64,000 bases of DNA from contig NZ_JAMGBF010000027.1 of NCBI RefSeq assembly GCF_023516615.1, positions 51,749 through 115,748 on the forward strand, read 5' to 3'. Source of the stretch: Streptomyces panaciradicis. GTDB lineage: Bacteria > Actinomycetota > Actinomycetes > Streptomycetales > Streptomycetaceae. A program made the position numbers and the translations under genes. Within the stretch, counting starts at the first letter, position 1. Each line of letters starts with the position of its first letter. Shown piece after piece: positions 9,310 to 17,032 of this stretch. The notes below the pieces were generated by a model, which ran no database searches, was not told the DNA's origin, and was given only the letters and a program-made list of their open reading frames with translations.

Positions 9310-10125
9310 TCATCCCCGGGACGAAGCGGTACGGGTGCGGCCGCCGACACCGGCGAGCGCGAGGAGCAGGGCCCATGTGACGAGCAGGCTGAGCACGGAC
9401 ACGGCGACGGACAGCTGGGCCTGCGAGCCGCCGACGCTGTAGATCCACACGGCGAACGGCTGGAAGCCCAGCAGCTGGGCCACGGTGAACTCGCCGAGGA
9501 CCAGGGCGAGGGTCAGGAAGGCCGCGTTGAGCAGCGCCCCGCGCAGATTGGGCAGCACGGTGCGCAGCAGGGCCTGCGGCCAGCTCGCGCCGCAGCTGCG
9601 GGCGGCCTCGACGAGGGTACGCACGTCGATCGCGCGCAGCCCGGCGTCCAGCGCCCGGTGCACGAACGGCAGCGCCATCACGACGTAGGCCATGACCAGC
9701 ACGAACGGGAAGCTGGGGTTCTGGATCGCCACGAACGTCTGGAACAGCGGGGTGCGGGAGAGATGGTCGGGGCCCCACTTCAGGACGGTGGAGATGCCGG
9801 CGACGAAGGCGATCGGCGGGACCACCAGCGGCAGTTGGCAGATCACCTCGACCACGGGCCGCAGCCGGGGCGCGCCGAGCCGCAGGGCCACCATGGCGGG
9901 CACCATCAGCAGCAGCACGATCGCGATGGTCGCCAGCGCCAGTTCCAGCGAGAGCAGCAGGCTGGAGACGAAGCCGTCGGTGGAGACGATCTGCGTGTAG
10001 GCGTCGAAGGTGACGCCCTGGCCGGGTACGTCCACGGTGAAGATCACCGAGGAGGCCAGCGGCACCAGGAAGTACAGCGCGGCCAGGCCGAGGACGACCC
10101 AACGCCACGGGTTCAGGCGAGCCAT
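9310..10125 (-). CDS. ABC transporter permease (second subunit)
   Basis: 271 aa, about six membrane segments with the binding-protein-dependent transport EAA-type loop (LVEAARSCGASWPQALLRTVLPNL near residue 180). Starts MARLNPWRWVVLG and overlaps the end of the preceding permease gene by 13 bases, showing translational coupling. PhnV/PotC-like. Works as heterodimer with the other permease. Confidence 0.9.
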   Translation of the reverse strand: MARLNPWRWVVLGLAALYFLVPLASSVIFTVDVPGQGVTFDAYTQIVSTDGFVSSLLLSLELALATIAIVLLLMVPAMVALRLGAPRLRPVVEVICQLPLVVPPIAFVAGISTVLKWGPDHLSRTPLFQTFVAIQNPSFPFVLVMAYVVMALPFVHRALDAGLRAIDVRTLVEAARSCGASWPQALLRTVLPNLRGALLNAAFLTLALVLGEFTVAQLLGFQPFAVWIYSVGGSQAQLSVAVSVLSLLVTWALLLALAGVGGRTRTASSRG

Positions 10126-11012
10126 CGCGCACTCCGTCGTTGCAGGGGCAGGTACACGGCCATGACGAGGCCCGCGACCAGGACCATGTCCAGGCTGAGG
10201 GCGAGGGCCACGTTCTCCTGGCCGACCAGGACGTTGCCGGAGATGGCGTCGGCGATCTGCAGGGTCACCAGCGGCACCGAACTGCCCACCATCGCCGCGG
10301 CGGTGGCATAGGCGGCGAACGCGCTGCCGAACAGCAGCACGAACCCGCCCAGCAGCGACGGCAGCAGCACCGGCAGGGCGACGTGCAGCCAGTACTGCAC
10401 GGAGGTGGCCCCGTTGTTCTGCGCCGCCTCCCGCCACTGGGAGCGCAGGCCCTCCAGAGCCGGGGTGATGGTGAGGACCATCAGCGGGATCAGGAAGTAC
10501 AGGTAGACGATGACCAGGCCCCAGAAGCTGTAGAGGTCCCAGCCGGCCTTCGTCAGGCCCAGGTGCCGGGTCAGCACACCGGCGTTGCCGAGCGTGGCGA
10601 CGAAGGCGAAGGCCAGCGGGATGCCGCCGAAGTTGGCGAGCACGCCGGAGGCGGTGAGCACGGCGTCGCGCAGCGCCCGGAAGCGGGAGGTCACCACGAC
10701 CTGGGCGAGCGGCAGCCCGAGCACCGTGCCGATGCCCGCGGAGACGGCCGACAGCTTGACGCTGCCGAGCAACGCGGTCAGGTAGGCGCCGTGCAAGGAG
10801 GTGGTCAGGTTCTCGGCGCTGTACGAACTGGCGCCGGTGGCCTGGTCCTTGACGCTGAAGGCGCCGTCCAGCATGGCGATCGCCGGCACCCCGAAGGCGA
10901 TCGCGGTGAACACGAGCAGCGGGACGACGGCCAGCCAGCCGGGGGCACGGCGCCGCCGCTTCACCGAGGTGACCGGCGGCGCCACGTCCACGCCCGTGAG
11001 GGTCGCCGTCAT
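10113..11012 (-). CDS. ABC transporter permease (first subunit)
   Basis: 299 aa. A basic N-terminal tail (KRRRRAPGW) is followed by six or so membrane segments; the EAA loop reads WREAAQNNGATSVQYWLHVALPVLLPS near residue 200. PhnU/PotB-like. Its ATG overlaps the stop of the binding-protein gene as ATGA at 11009-11012, and its end overlaps the next permease. The larger open frame to 12194 in this phase is a shadow of the binding-protein gene. Confidence 0.9.
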   Translation of the reverse strand: MTATLTGVDVAPPVTSVKRRRRAPGWLAVVPLLVFTAIAFGVPAIAMLDGAFSVKDQATGASSYSAENLTTSLHGAYLTALLGSVKLSAVSAGIGTVLGLPLAQVVVTSRFRALRDAVLTASGVLANFGGIPLAFAFVATLGNAGVLTRHLGLTKAGWDLYSFWGLVIVYLYFLIPLMVLTITPALEGLRSQWREAAQNNGATSVQYWLHVALPVLLPSLLGGFVLLFGSAFAAYATAAAMVGSSVPLVTLQIADAISGNVLVGQENVALALSLDMVLVAGLVMAVYLPLQRRSARWLA

Positions 11013-12160
11013 CCGCTGACGGCCTTCGCCCAGCCCTGCGCGATGACCGTCTTGGCCTTGGACTGCTGGGCCTCGGTCGGGAAGGAGGGCGTGCCGGAGA
11101 CCTCGGGAAGCTTGGCGGCGGCCTCCTTGTCGAGGGTGCCGGCCTTGTCCATGGCCGTCATCAGCGCCGGGCGGGCGTAGCCCTTGAGCCACAGGTTCTG
11201 GCCCTCGGCGCTGTAGAGGTACTCCTGCCACAGGCGGGCGGCCGCCGGGTGCGGGGCGTCCTTGTTGACGGCCTGGGAGTAGTACTGGGAGAACTTGCCG
11301 TCGGTGGGCACCGCCACCTTCCAGTCGACGCCCTTGGACTTGAACTCGTCGGCGTAGCCGGCGTTGAGGTAGTCCCAGTCGATGCTGATCGGCGTCTCGC
11401 CCTTCTCGACGGTCGCCGGAGTGGACTCCACGGGCGTGTAGTTGCCGTTCTTCTTCAGCTTGGCGAAGAAGTCCAGGCCGGGCTGGATGTCGTCGAAGGA
11501 GCCGCCGTTCGCGAGCGCGGCCGCGTACACGCCGCCGAAGGCCGAACCGGACTTGGTCGGGTTGCCGTTGAGGGCGACCTGGCCCTTGTACTGCGGCTTG
11601 AGCAGGTCCGCGAAGGTGGTCGGGCAGGTCTTGACGCGCTTGGCGTCGCAGCCGATGGAGATGTAGCCGCCGTAGTCGTTGTACCAGCGGGCCTGCGGGT
11701 CCTTCTGGCCGGCCGGGATGTCGGCGTAGGAGGCCACCTTGTACGGCGCGAGCAGGCCCTGCTGGGCGGCGCTGAGGGCGAAGGAGGAGCCGAGGTCGAG
11801 GACGTCCGGGGCGCGGTCCTGGCCCTTGCGGGAGGTCACGGCGTTGATCTCGTCCTGGCTGGAGCCGTCGGGGTTCTCCACCTGGATCTTGATGCCGTAC
11901 TTCTTCTGGAAGCCGTCGATGAGGGCGCCGTAGTTGGCCCAGTCGCGGGGCAGCGCGATGGCGTGCAGCGTGCCCTCCTTCTTCGCCGCGGCCACCAGCT
12001 TGGACAGGCCGCCGAAGTCGGCGGCGGAGCCGGCGGTGGCGGCGCTCTTGCCGTCGGCGGTGGTCGACGCGTTGTCGGGTGCCGCGCCGCAGGCGCTCAG
12101 GGCGAGCGCGGCGACGACGGCGAGGGAGGAGGCCAGAGCGGCTGTTCTCGGCTGGGACAC
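11009..12160 (-). CDS. ABC transporter substrate-binding lipoprotein (2-aminoethylphosphonate/iron type)
   Basis: 383 aa. A signal peptide ends in a lipobox, ALSAC, with the lipidated Cys near residue 23. The mature chain has the type-2 periplasmic binding pattern of the PotD/FbpA/PhnS group: AKKEGTLHAIALPRDWANYGALIDGF, PDVLDLGSS, and SIDWDYLNAG. The phosphonate assignment rests on the family and operon only; iron or another organophosphate cannot be excluded. GTG at 12158-12160 follows GGAG with five bases between; an upstream ATG at 12196 would add residues that do not look like a signal peptide. Confidence 0.88.
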   Translation of the reverse strand: MSQPRTAALASSLAVVAALALSACGAAPDNASTTADGKSAATAGSAADFGGLSKLVAAAKKEGTLHAIALPRDWANYGALIDGFQKKYGIKIQVENPDGSSQDEINAVTSRKGQDRAPDVLDLGSSFALSAAQQGLLAPYKVASYADIPAGQKDPQARWYNDYGGYISIGCDAKRVKTCPTTFADLLKPQYKGQVALNGNPTKSGSAFGGVYAAALANGGSFDDIQPGLDFFAKLKKNGNYTPVESTPATVEKGETPISIDWDYLNAGYADEFKSKGVDWKVAVPTDGKFSQYYSQAVNKDAPHPAAARLWQEYLYSAEGQNLWLKGYARPALMTAMDKAGTLDKEAAAKLPEVSGTPSFPTEAQQSKAKTVIAQGWAKAVSG

Positions 12161-12199
12161 GGGGACTCCAGGAGGGGCGCAGGGGAGGACGCACAAAGA

Positions 12200-12230
12200 C
12201 TGAGAACTTGTCTGAACAAGTTGGCCTCAG
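12200..12230. promoter_or_regulatory. Palindromic operator, probable GntR site
   Basis: AACTTGT-CTGA-ACAAGTT (12205-12222) is a perfect 7-bp inverted repeat, flanked by CTGAG (12200-12204) and CTCAG (12226-12230). It lies 45 bases upstream of the transporter lipoprotein start and in the divergent region shared with the GntR gene, so it is the natural binding site for that regulator. Position and symmetry are seen; the protein-DNA pairing is inferred. Confidence 0.65.
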
Positions 12231-12374
12231 TAATCCTGCCTGTGGTGACGCCTTCGTAAACAGTGGCGAAATTGTGACCTCCCATTCCCTGCACAGTTCG
12301 GGGAAAGCGCGATCGGCCGTCGGCCTCGTTTAGGGTGGTCACGCTGTGCACAGCGGCAGACTCGGAGGGGCACG

Positions 12375-13115
12375 GTGGCGACGCGACACGAGGAGATCGC
12401 CGACGAACTGCGGCGGGCGATCGACCGCGAGCAGTACACGGTGGGGAGCAGGCTGCCGCCCGAGACGGAGCTCGCCGCCCACTACGGCGTCTCGCGCGGC
12501 ACCGTCCGCCAGGCCGTCGCCGCGCTGACCGCCGAGGGACTCATCGGCTCCCGGCAGGGCGCCCGCCGGGTCGTCCTCGCCAGCCGCCGCAGCCAGAGCT
12601 TCGCCGAACTGCGCAGCTTCGCCCAGTGGGCCCGCGCGATGGGCCGCGAGGCGACCGGCCACGTCGTGTCCCAGGCGTACCTGCCCGCCACCGCCCAGGA
12701 CGCCGCCCGCCTCCAACTGCGTGAGGGCACACCGGTGTTGCACGTGCTGCGGGTGCGCGGGCTGGACGGCGAGCCGGTCCTGGTGGAGCGGACCGTGTAC
12801 GCCGACTGGATCTCGCCCGCCGTCGAGAGCGTCGACCCCGACGCGGCCTCCGTCACCCAACTGCTGTACGAGAGCACCGGTCTGGTCTTCGCCTACGGCG
12901 AGCACGTCATCGACGCCGTCGCGGCGAGCGCGCAGGACGCCGAACTCCTCGGCATCCGCCGCACCAGCCCGCTGCTGCGCGTGCGCCGCGTGACCACCAC
13001 CCGCGAGGGGCGCCCCGTGGAGTGGTCGGACGACCGCTACCGCTCGGACGCCGTCAGCTTCAGCGTGCACAACTCCATCGACAACAACGCCCTCGCCCGC
13101 AAGACGGCCGACTGA
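12375..13115 (+). CDS. GntR-family regulator, HutC/PhnF subfamily (UTRA domain)
   Basis: 246 aa. Residues 1-70 are a GntR winged helix (EIADELRRAIDREQYTVGSRLPPETELAAHYGVSRGTVRQAV); residues 85-235 form a UTRA ligand-binding domain with the typical LRVRGLDGEPVLVERTVY and late EWSDDRYRSD motif. UTRA regulators repress neighbouring transport and catabolic operons and let go when the ligand binds. Divergent from the ABC-HAD-EEP operon, with a palindrome between them. GTG start preceded by GGAGGGG. Confidence 0.92.
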   Translation: MATRHEEIADELRRAIDREQYTVGSRLPPETELAAHYGVSRGTVRQAVAALTAEGLIGSRQGARRVVLASRRSQSFAELRSFAQWARAMGREATGHVVSQAYLPATAQDAARLQLREGTPVLHVLRVRGLDGEPVLVERTVYADWISPAVESVDPDAASVTQLLYESTGLVFAYGEHVIDAVAASAQDAELLGIRRTSPLLRVRRVTTTREGRPVEWSDDRYRSDAVSFSVHNSIDNNALARKTAD

Positions 13116-13131
13116 CGAGCGGGCCGGCGGC

Positions 13132-13773
13132 TCACCCGGTGGGCCGCACCCCCGCGGGCAGGACCGGACGCCGCCACCACCGCCGTACCGCCGGGGTCAC
13201 GCGTTCGCGGGCGTATCCGGTGTGGGTGACGAACGCCTCGATGACCTGCGGGGCGGGCCGGTGCGGGGCGACGGCCATCAGCGCCGCGTCGCCCGTGCCC
13301 GACGACGGCGGTGCGATCAGGGCGACCTCGTCGCCGGAGCGCAGCCGCAGCAGGGTCGCCCGCAGCTCGTGCTCGTCCCCGGGCACCGGCCGCAGACGGG
13401 AGAACAGCGGGTCCTGGGGCGGCGGGTACAGCCGCACGTGCGCCAGCAGCCGGCCCGTGCGGTACTCCTCCCAGCGGTTCGACTCCAGGCTGCGGAACGG
13501 CGGTTCCCGCCACGGCCGCAGCGCGTCCAGGCGCTGGAGCAGCCGTCGCAGGAAGTCCCGGACGGCCGCCTCGGCGTGCGGCTGCCAGGACAGGTCGTCC
13601 TCCCAGTCCGGCGCGGCCAGCACCGCCTCGATGCCGGCGTACTCCTCCTCGACCGCGAGGTCGTAGAAGGGCCGCTCCAGAACCATGTCCGCGATGCGCT
13701 CGACCTCGGCGTCGTTCAACTCCGGGCTGAACTGCACGCAGTAGAGGATCGCGGTGACCACCCCGAGACGCAT
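13132..13773 (-). CDS. Hypothetical protein
   Basis: 213 aa, soluble, acidic N-terminal half with WEDDLSWQPHAEAAVRDFLRRLLQRLD and a later strand-rich part (LLAHVRLYPPPQDPLF, LRSGDEVALIAPPSSG). No family or catalytic motif is recognised. It has typical coding bias. No good ribosome binding site is seen before the ATG; a GTG four codons later is possible. It sits tail to tail with the GntR gene and just downstream of the FAD subunit gene on the same strand (21 bases). Confidence 0.65.
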   Translation of the reverse strand: MRLGVVTAILYCVQFSPELNDAEVERIADMVLERPFYDLAVEEEYAGIEAVLAAPDWEDDLSWQPHAEAAVRDFLRRLLQRLDALRPWREPPFRSLESNRWEEYRTGRLLAHVRLYPPPQDPLFSRLRPVPGDEHELRATLLRLRSGDEVALIAPPSSGTGDAALMAVAPHRPAPQVIEAFVTHTGYARERVTPAVRRWWRRPVLPAGVRPTG

Positions 13774-13794
13774 GGGCCCAGTATGCCGCCGCCG

Positions 13795-14514
13795 CTACGG
13801 CGTCGGCCGCGCCAGCAGCTCGGTGACGTGCCCGCGCACGACCTCCCAGCCGGTCTCGTGCAGCGTGCCGACGGCCGTCTCCCGGAGGCGGTCCAGAATC
13901 CGCCCGGCGCCGTCGCCACCGGCGATCTCGGCGGCGAGGACGTCGTAGCCGTCGCGCACCGCGACGCGCAGCCGGGGCGGTCCCTGCTGCCCGGCGTGCA
14001 CCGCGGCTGCGACGACCAGCGGCGGGGGACCACCCGCCTCGCCCTCCACCTTGCGGTAGGCGCTGACCAGCGGCTCGGGCCAATGGAGGCTGAGCAACAG
14101 GTGCTGTTTGGCGAGGAGTTCGGCCAGATCGGTCTCGAAGACCCGGTCCCGCTCCAGGACCGTCGCGCGGGCGTCCAGCACCAGGGCGGCGGGCAGCAGA
14201 CAGCGCAGCGTGCTGCCGACGATGTTGCCTCCGACGGTGGCCGTCCGGCGCACGGCGCCGGTCCCCACCCGGGCGGCGGCCTGCCGGAGCACTTCCGGGA
14301 CCCGCTCGTCGATCCGGTTCAGCACCACGGCGGCGCCCAGCCTGCCGCGCTCGACGACGTTGGCCTCCGGCACGTTGCGCAGGGACATGGCCCGCTCGGG
14401 GAAGCCGTCGCGTTGCCAGCCCGCCCACACCAGCGTGGCCCCGCCGACGGGCACCGCCCCCTCGGCGACGCACTCCTGAGCTTCGGACACGGACTCGGGC
14501 AGACGCAACAGCAC
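13795..14514 (-). CDS. FAD-binding subunit of a molybdopterin dehydrogenase-like protein (CoxM/XdhB type), orphan
   Basis: 239 aa. The N-terminal FAD fold shows VPVGGATLVW (the AGGTDLL-type pyrophosphate loop) and ATVGGNIVGSTLRC (canonical TxGGNI), then LLPAALVLDARATV; the C-terminal part resembles the CO dehydrogenase flavoprotein end domain (LRVAVRDGYDVLAAEIA). It is somewhat shorter than the usual 280-300 aa. The start at GTG 14514 matches the family's N-terminus; an ATG at 14616 would add 34 unrelated residues. The partner molybdopterin and iron-sulfur subunits normally encoded next to it are absent here. Confidence 0.75.
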   Translation of the reverse strand: MLLRLPESVSEAQECVAEGAVPVGGATLVWAGWQRDGFPERAMSLRNVPEANVVERGRLGAAVVLNRIDERVPEVLRQAAARVGTGAVRRTATVGGNIVGSTLRCLLPAALVLDARATVLERDRVFETDLAELLAKQHLLLSLHWPEPLVSAYRKVEGEAGGPPPLVVAAAVHAGQQGPPRLRVAVRDGYDVLAAEIAGGDGAGRILDRLRETAVGTLHETGWEVVRGHVTELLARPTP

Positions 14515-14710
14515 GGAGCCGACCTGCTTTCTCGACGAGGTGAAGCTCGGGTACGCGATGTCCCGGCCGAGCGGCCGAAGACACGGCACATCCTCCCCGC
14601 CGAGGTGCGGGCGCATGCAGGGCTCACCGGCCTGTGCGTGCGCCCCCTGCCGTGCGGAGGTGCGGGCACCGGGTGGCCGGGCGCCCGGGGCGATGGGGCA
14701 TGGTGGGAGG

Positions 14711-15391
14711 GTGCCACGCAATGAGTCCGCACTGATCGTGCGGCGCGCCCCGCAGCAGCCCGTCTCCGCCGCGATCGTGACCCTGCACGGCGGCCAGGAG
14801 GTCAGCCGCCGCGCGGTGCGCCCCTGGCAGCCGGCCGCGCTCCGCATGCACCCGGTGCTGCGCGCGGCCGCCGCGACGGCACCCCCGGACGCCCTGCTCG
14901 GACAGGTCCGCTACCGCCACCGGGGCTGGAACACCGGCGACCCGGCCGACGACGCCCTGCGCGCGCTCGACGAGCTCGCGGAGCTGGCCGAGGCCGCGCG
15001 CGTCGTCCTCGTCGGACACTCGATGGGAGCCAGGGCTGCCCTGCGCGCCGCCTCCCACCCCCTGGTGCGGGGCGTGCTGGCCCTGGCGCCCTGGTGCCCG
15101 CCCGCCGACCCCGTCGCCCACCTCGGCGACGTGCGGATCGTGCTCGTGCACGGCGACCACGACCGGGTGTGTGCGCCCGCCGAGTCGGCGGACTTCGTGC
15201 GCCGGGCCCGGGCGGCGGGCACGCCGGCCGGCCTGGTGACGGTCCGGGGCGGGGACCACGCGATGCTCCGGCGCAGCGGCGCGTGGCACCGGGCCACGGG
15301 CGAGCTGGTCGCCCAGATGCTCCGCCCGGACCCCGGCCCCGGCGGCCTGGCCGCCGAGGCCTGCGCCGCGAACGGCGCCGTACAGCTCTAG
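14711..15391 (+). CDS. Alpha/beta hydrolase
   Basis: 226 aa, single-domain alpha/beta hydrolase. Oxyanion region VTLHGG, nucleophile elbow GHSMG near residue 102, acid in VLVHGDHDRV and His in GGDHAML. No signal peptide, so cytoplasmic. The GTG at 14711 directly follows GGGAGG, which is too close for ideal initiation; the ATG at 14693 is the alternative and the true start is uncertain. Substrate unknown; dienelactone hydrolase-like or esterase activity possible. Confidence 0.8.
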   Translation: MPRNESALIVRRAPQQPVSAAIVTLHGGQEVSRRAVRPWQPAALRMHPVLRAAAATAPPDALLGQVRYRHRGWNTGDPADDALRALDELAELAEAARVVLVGHSMGARAALRAASHPLVRGVLALAPWCPPADPVAHLGDVRIVLVHGDHDRVCAPAESADFVRRARAAGTPAGLVTVRGGDHAMLRRSGAWHRATGELVAQMLRPDPGPGGLAAEACAANGAVQL

Positions 15392-15400
15392 TCTTCTGAG

Positions 15401-16726
15401 TCAGGAAAGGCCCGGCAGGGCCGCGCAGTTGGAGGTCGCGGGCTCGGCCTGAAGCCGGTCGGTCAGCCAGGAGATGGCGGCGCCCTGGTCGGTGAGCAGC
15501 GGGGTGACGTGGTTGAGCAGGGCGCTGCCGAGGTCGAGCTGGGAGATCGGCTTGTACGTCACGTCGGCGCCCTTGGCGCACCAGTCGGCGGCGAGCCGGC
15601 GTGCCTGGGCGTGCGGGACGAGGTTGTCCTTGGTCCCGGTGGCCACCCGGACCGGCGAGGCCGGCCTCATCGTGCCGATGCGCTGGTCGGCGAGGAAGTT
15701 CCGCAGAGCCGGCTCCGAGGCGATGATGTCGCTGAGGGACGAGCCGTCCGTGGTCCACCTGGTGCTGTGAACGCCGCCGTAGGAGAACAGCGCGTCCCCC
15801 ACGCACATCGTCGACAGGTCCTTCAGGGCCGCCCGTCCGGCCGCGTTGAGATGGGCGTCGGCGATCGGCACCAGCGCCGGGTCGGACTGCAGGAAGCCGT
15901 TGACCGACCAGCCGAGCGCGCCCGCGAGTTCGCTGCCGTCGATGGCCTTGGTCACCTGGACCAGGTCGGCCGGCGGGGCGCCCGCGTAGGTGCCGGAGAG
16001 GGTGACGTCGGGGGCGTAGGAGGGCTGCAGTTCGGCGGCGGCCGCGGTCGCCCCGCCGCCCTGGCTGTAGCCGTACAGGCCCACCCGCGACGCCGCGGTG
16101 ATCGACGCCGCGGGCAGGGAGCGGGCCGCGCGGACGGCGTCGAGCACGGCGTGGGCCTCGTCGACCCGGTTGACGTAGGTGTGCAGCCGGTCGGTGGCGC
16201 CGAGCCCGGCGTAGTCGGTGACGACGACGGCGACGCCCTCGGACAGCAGGCGGTAGGCCGCCAGGTCCTCGTAACCGACCGACAGCGTCTGGCCGTTGAG
16301 CAGCAGCGGGTGCTCCAGGCCGAGGGAGGCCGAGCACTGGTCGCCCTGTCCCAGGGTGCCGGGCGCCAGGACGACCAGCGGCCGGTCGCCGCCGCCCTTC
16401 CAGGCGGCCGCCGGTTCGATGTAGGCGCCGGTGACCGCCATCGGACGGCCGGTGGAGTCCGTCGACTTGTACATCAGCCGGGTCGCCGTGCCCGGCAGCG
16501 GTCCGTCGACGCCCGGCAGGCTCAGCGCGAGGGGGAGCGGTTCGCTGCGCACGAGCGCGCCGTCGGCCGACGGCAGCTCGGCGGGCGGGTTGTAGAACTC
16601 CGGGATCGTGACACCACGGGAGACGACGGCGTCGGTCTGCGACGCCGACGCGGCGGGCACGGCGGTGGCGCCGAGGCACGCGGCGGTGGTGACGGCCACG
16701 GCGAGCTGGCGTGCGGAAACGGGCAT
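15401..16726 (-). CDS. Secreted lipase/esterase (secretory lipase family, alpha/beta hydrolase)
   Basis: 441 aa with an export signal (QLAVAVTTAACLGATAVPAASA). The mature chain follows the secretory-lipase pattern: VLAPGTLGQGDQCSAS, VTDYAGLGATDRLHTYVNR, and nucleophile elbow GYSQGGGA near residue 220; the acid and His probably lie in TGTKDNLVPHAQ and LNHVTPL. Six or so cysteines suggest disulfides in the exported enzyme. ATG preceded by GGAGGCTCGTC. Divergent from the MFS gene; released lipids or esters would be its substrates. Confidence 0.87.
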   Translation of the reverse strand: MPVSARQLAVAVTTAACLGATAVPAASASQTDAVVSRGVTIPEFYNPPAELPSADGALVRSEPLPLALSLPGVDGPLPGTATRLMYKSTDSTGRPMAVTGAYIEPAAAWKGGGDRPLVVLAPGTLGQGDQCSASLGLEHPLLLNGQTLSVGYEDLAAYRLLSEGVAVVVTDYAGLGATDRLHTYVNRVDEAHAVLDAVRAARSLPAASITAASRVGLYGYSQGGGATAAAAELQPSYAPDVTLSGTYAGAPPADLVQVTKAIDGSELAGALGWSVNGFLQSDPALVPIADAHLNAAGRAALKDLSTMCVGDALFSYGGVHSTRWTTDGSSLSDIIASEPALRNFLADQRIGTMRPASPVRVATGTKDNLVPHAQARRLAADWCAKGADVTYKPISQLDLGSALLNHVTPLLTDQGAAISWLTDRLQAEPATSNCAALPGLS

Positions 16727-17032
16727 GACGAGCCTCCGGTGCAGGGGGAGGCCGAGCCTCGGGCTGCGGCTCGGGCGGCGGCTGATGACCTGGTGGGGCA
16801 GGTGCCGACGGCACGAGAGCGCGGTCGTCCCACCGCACCTCGCGCCGTTCTTAGACGAAGTGTCAGGACCGTACCGAGGCGGGTGTTACCGGGGGTACCC
16901 CTCGGTAGGTTACGTTTCAGTAATATGGATTTGGATCAACTGCACCGGCAGCACGTGGCCGAAAGCCGATGATTCGTGGCGTATACGGGAACCCTCACCG
17001 GACCGGGTAAGTGATCGGGCGAAGGAGGCACC
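16727..17032. promoter_or_regulatory. Divergent promoter region with nested palindromes
   Basis: About 300 bases between the lipase (minus) and MFS pump (plus). TACCGAGG (16872-16879) and CCTCGGTA (16900-16907) form an 8-bp inverted repeat enclosing a perfect GGGGTACCCC (16892-16901). Such a site could bind a TetR- or MarR-type repressor encoded elsewhere. No regulator gene adjoins and no small gene is seen. Confidence 0.4.

Noticed and set aside
16892..16901. GGGGTACCCC as another CstR-type operator
   Set aside because: The order is G run-TA-C run, the reverse of the TACCCC...GGGGTA operators, and no sulfur gene adjoins.
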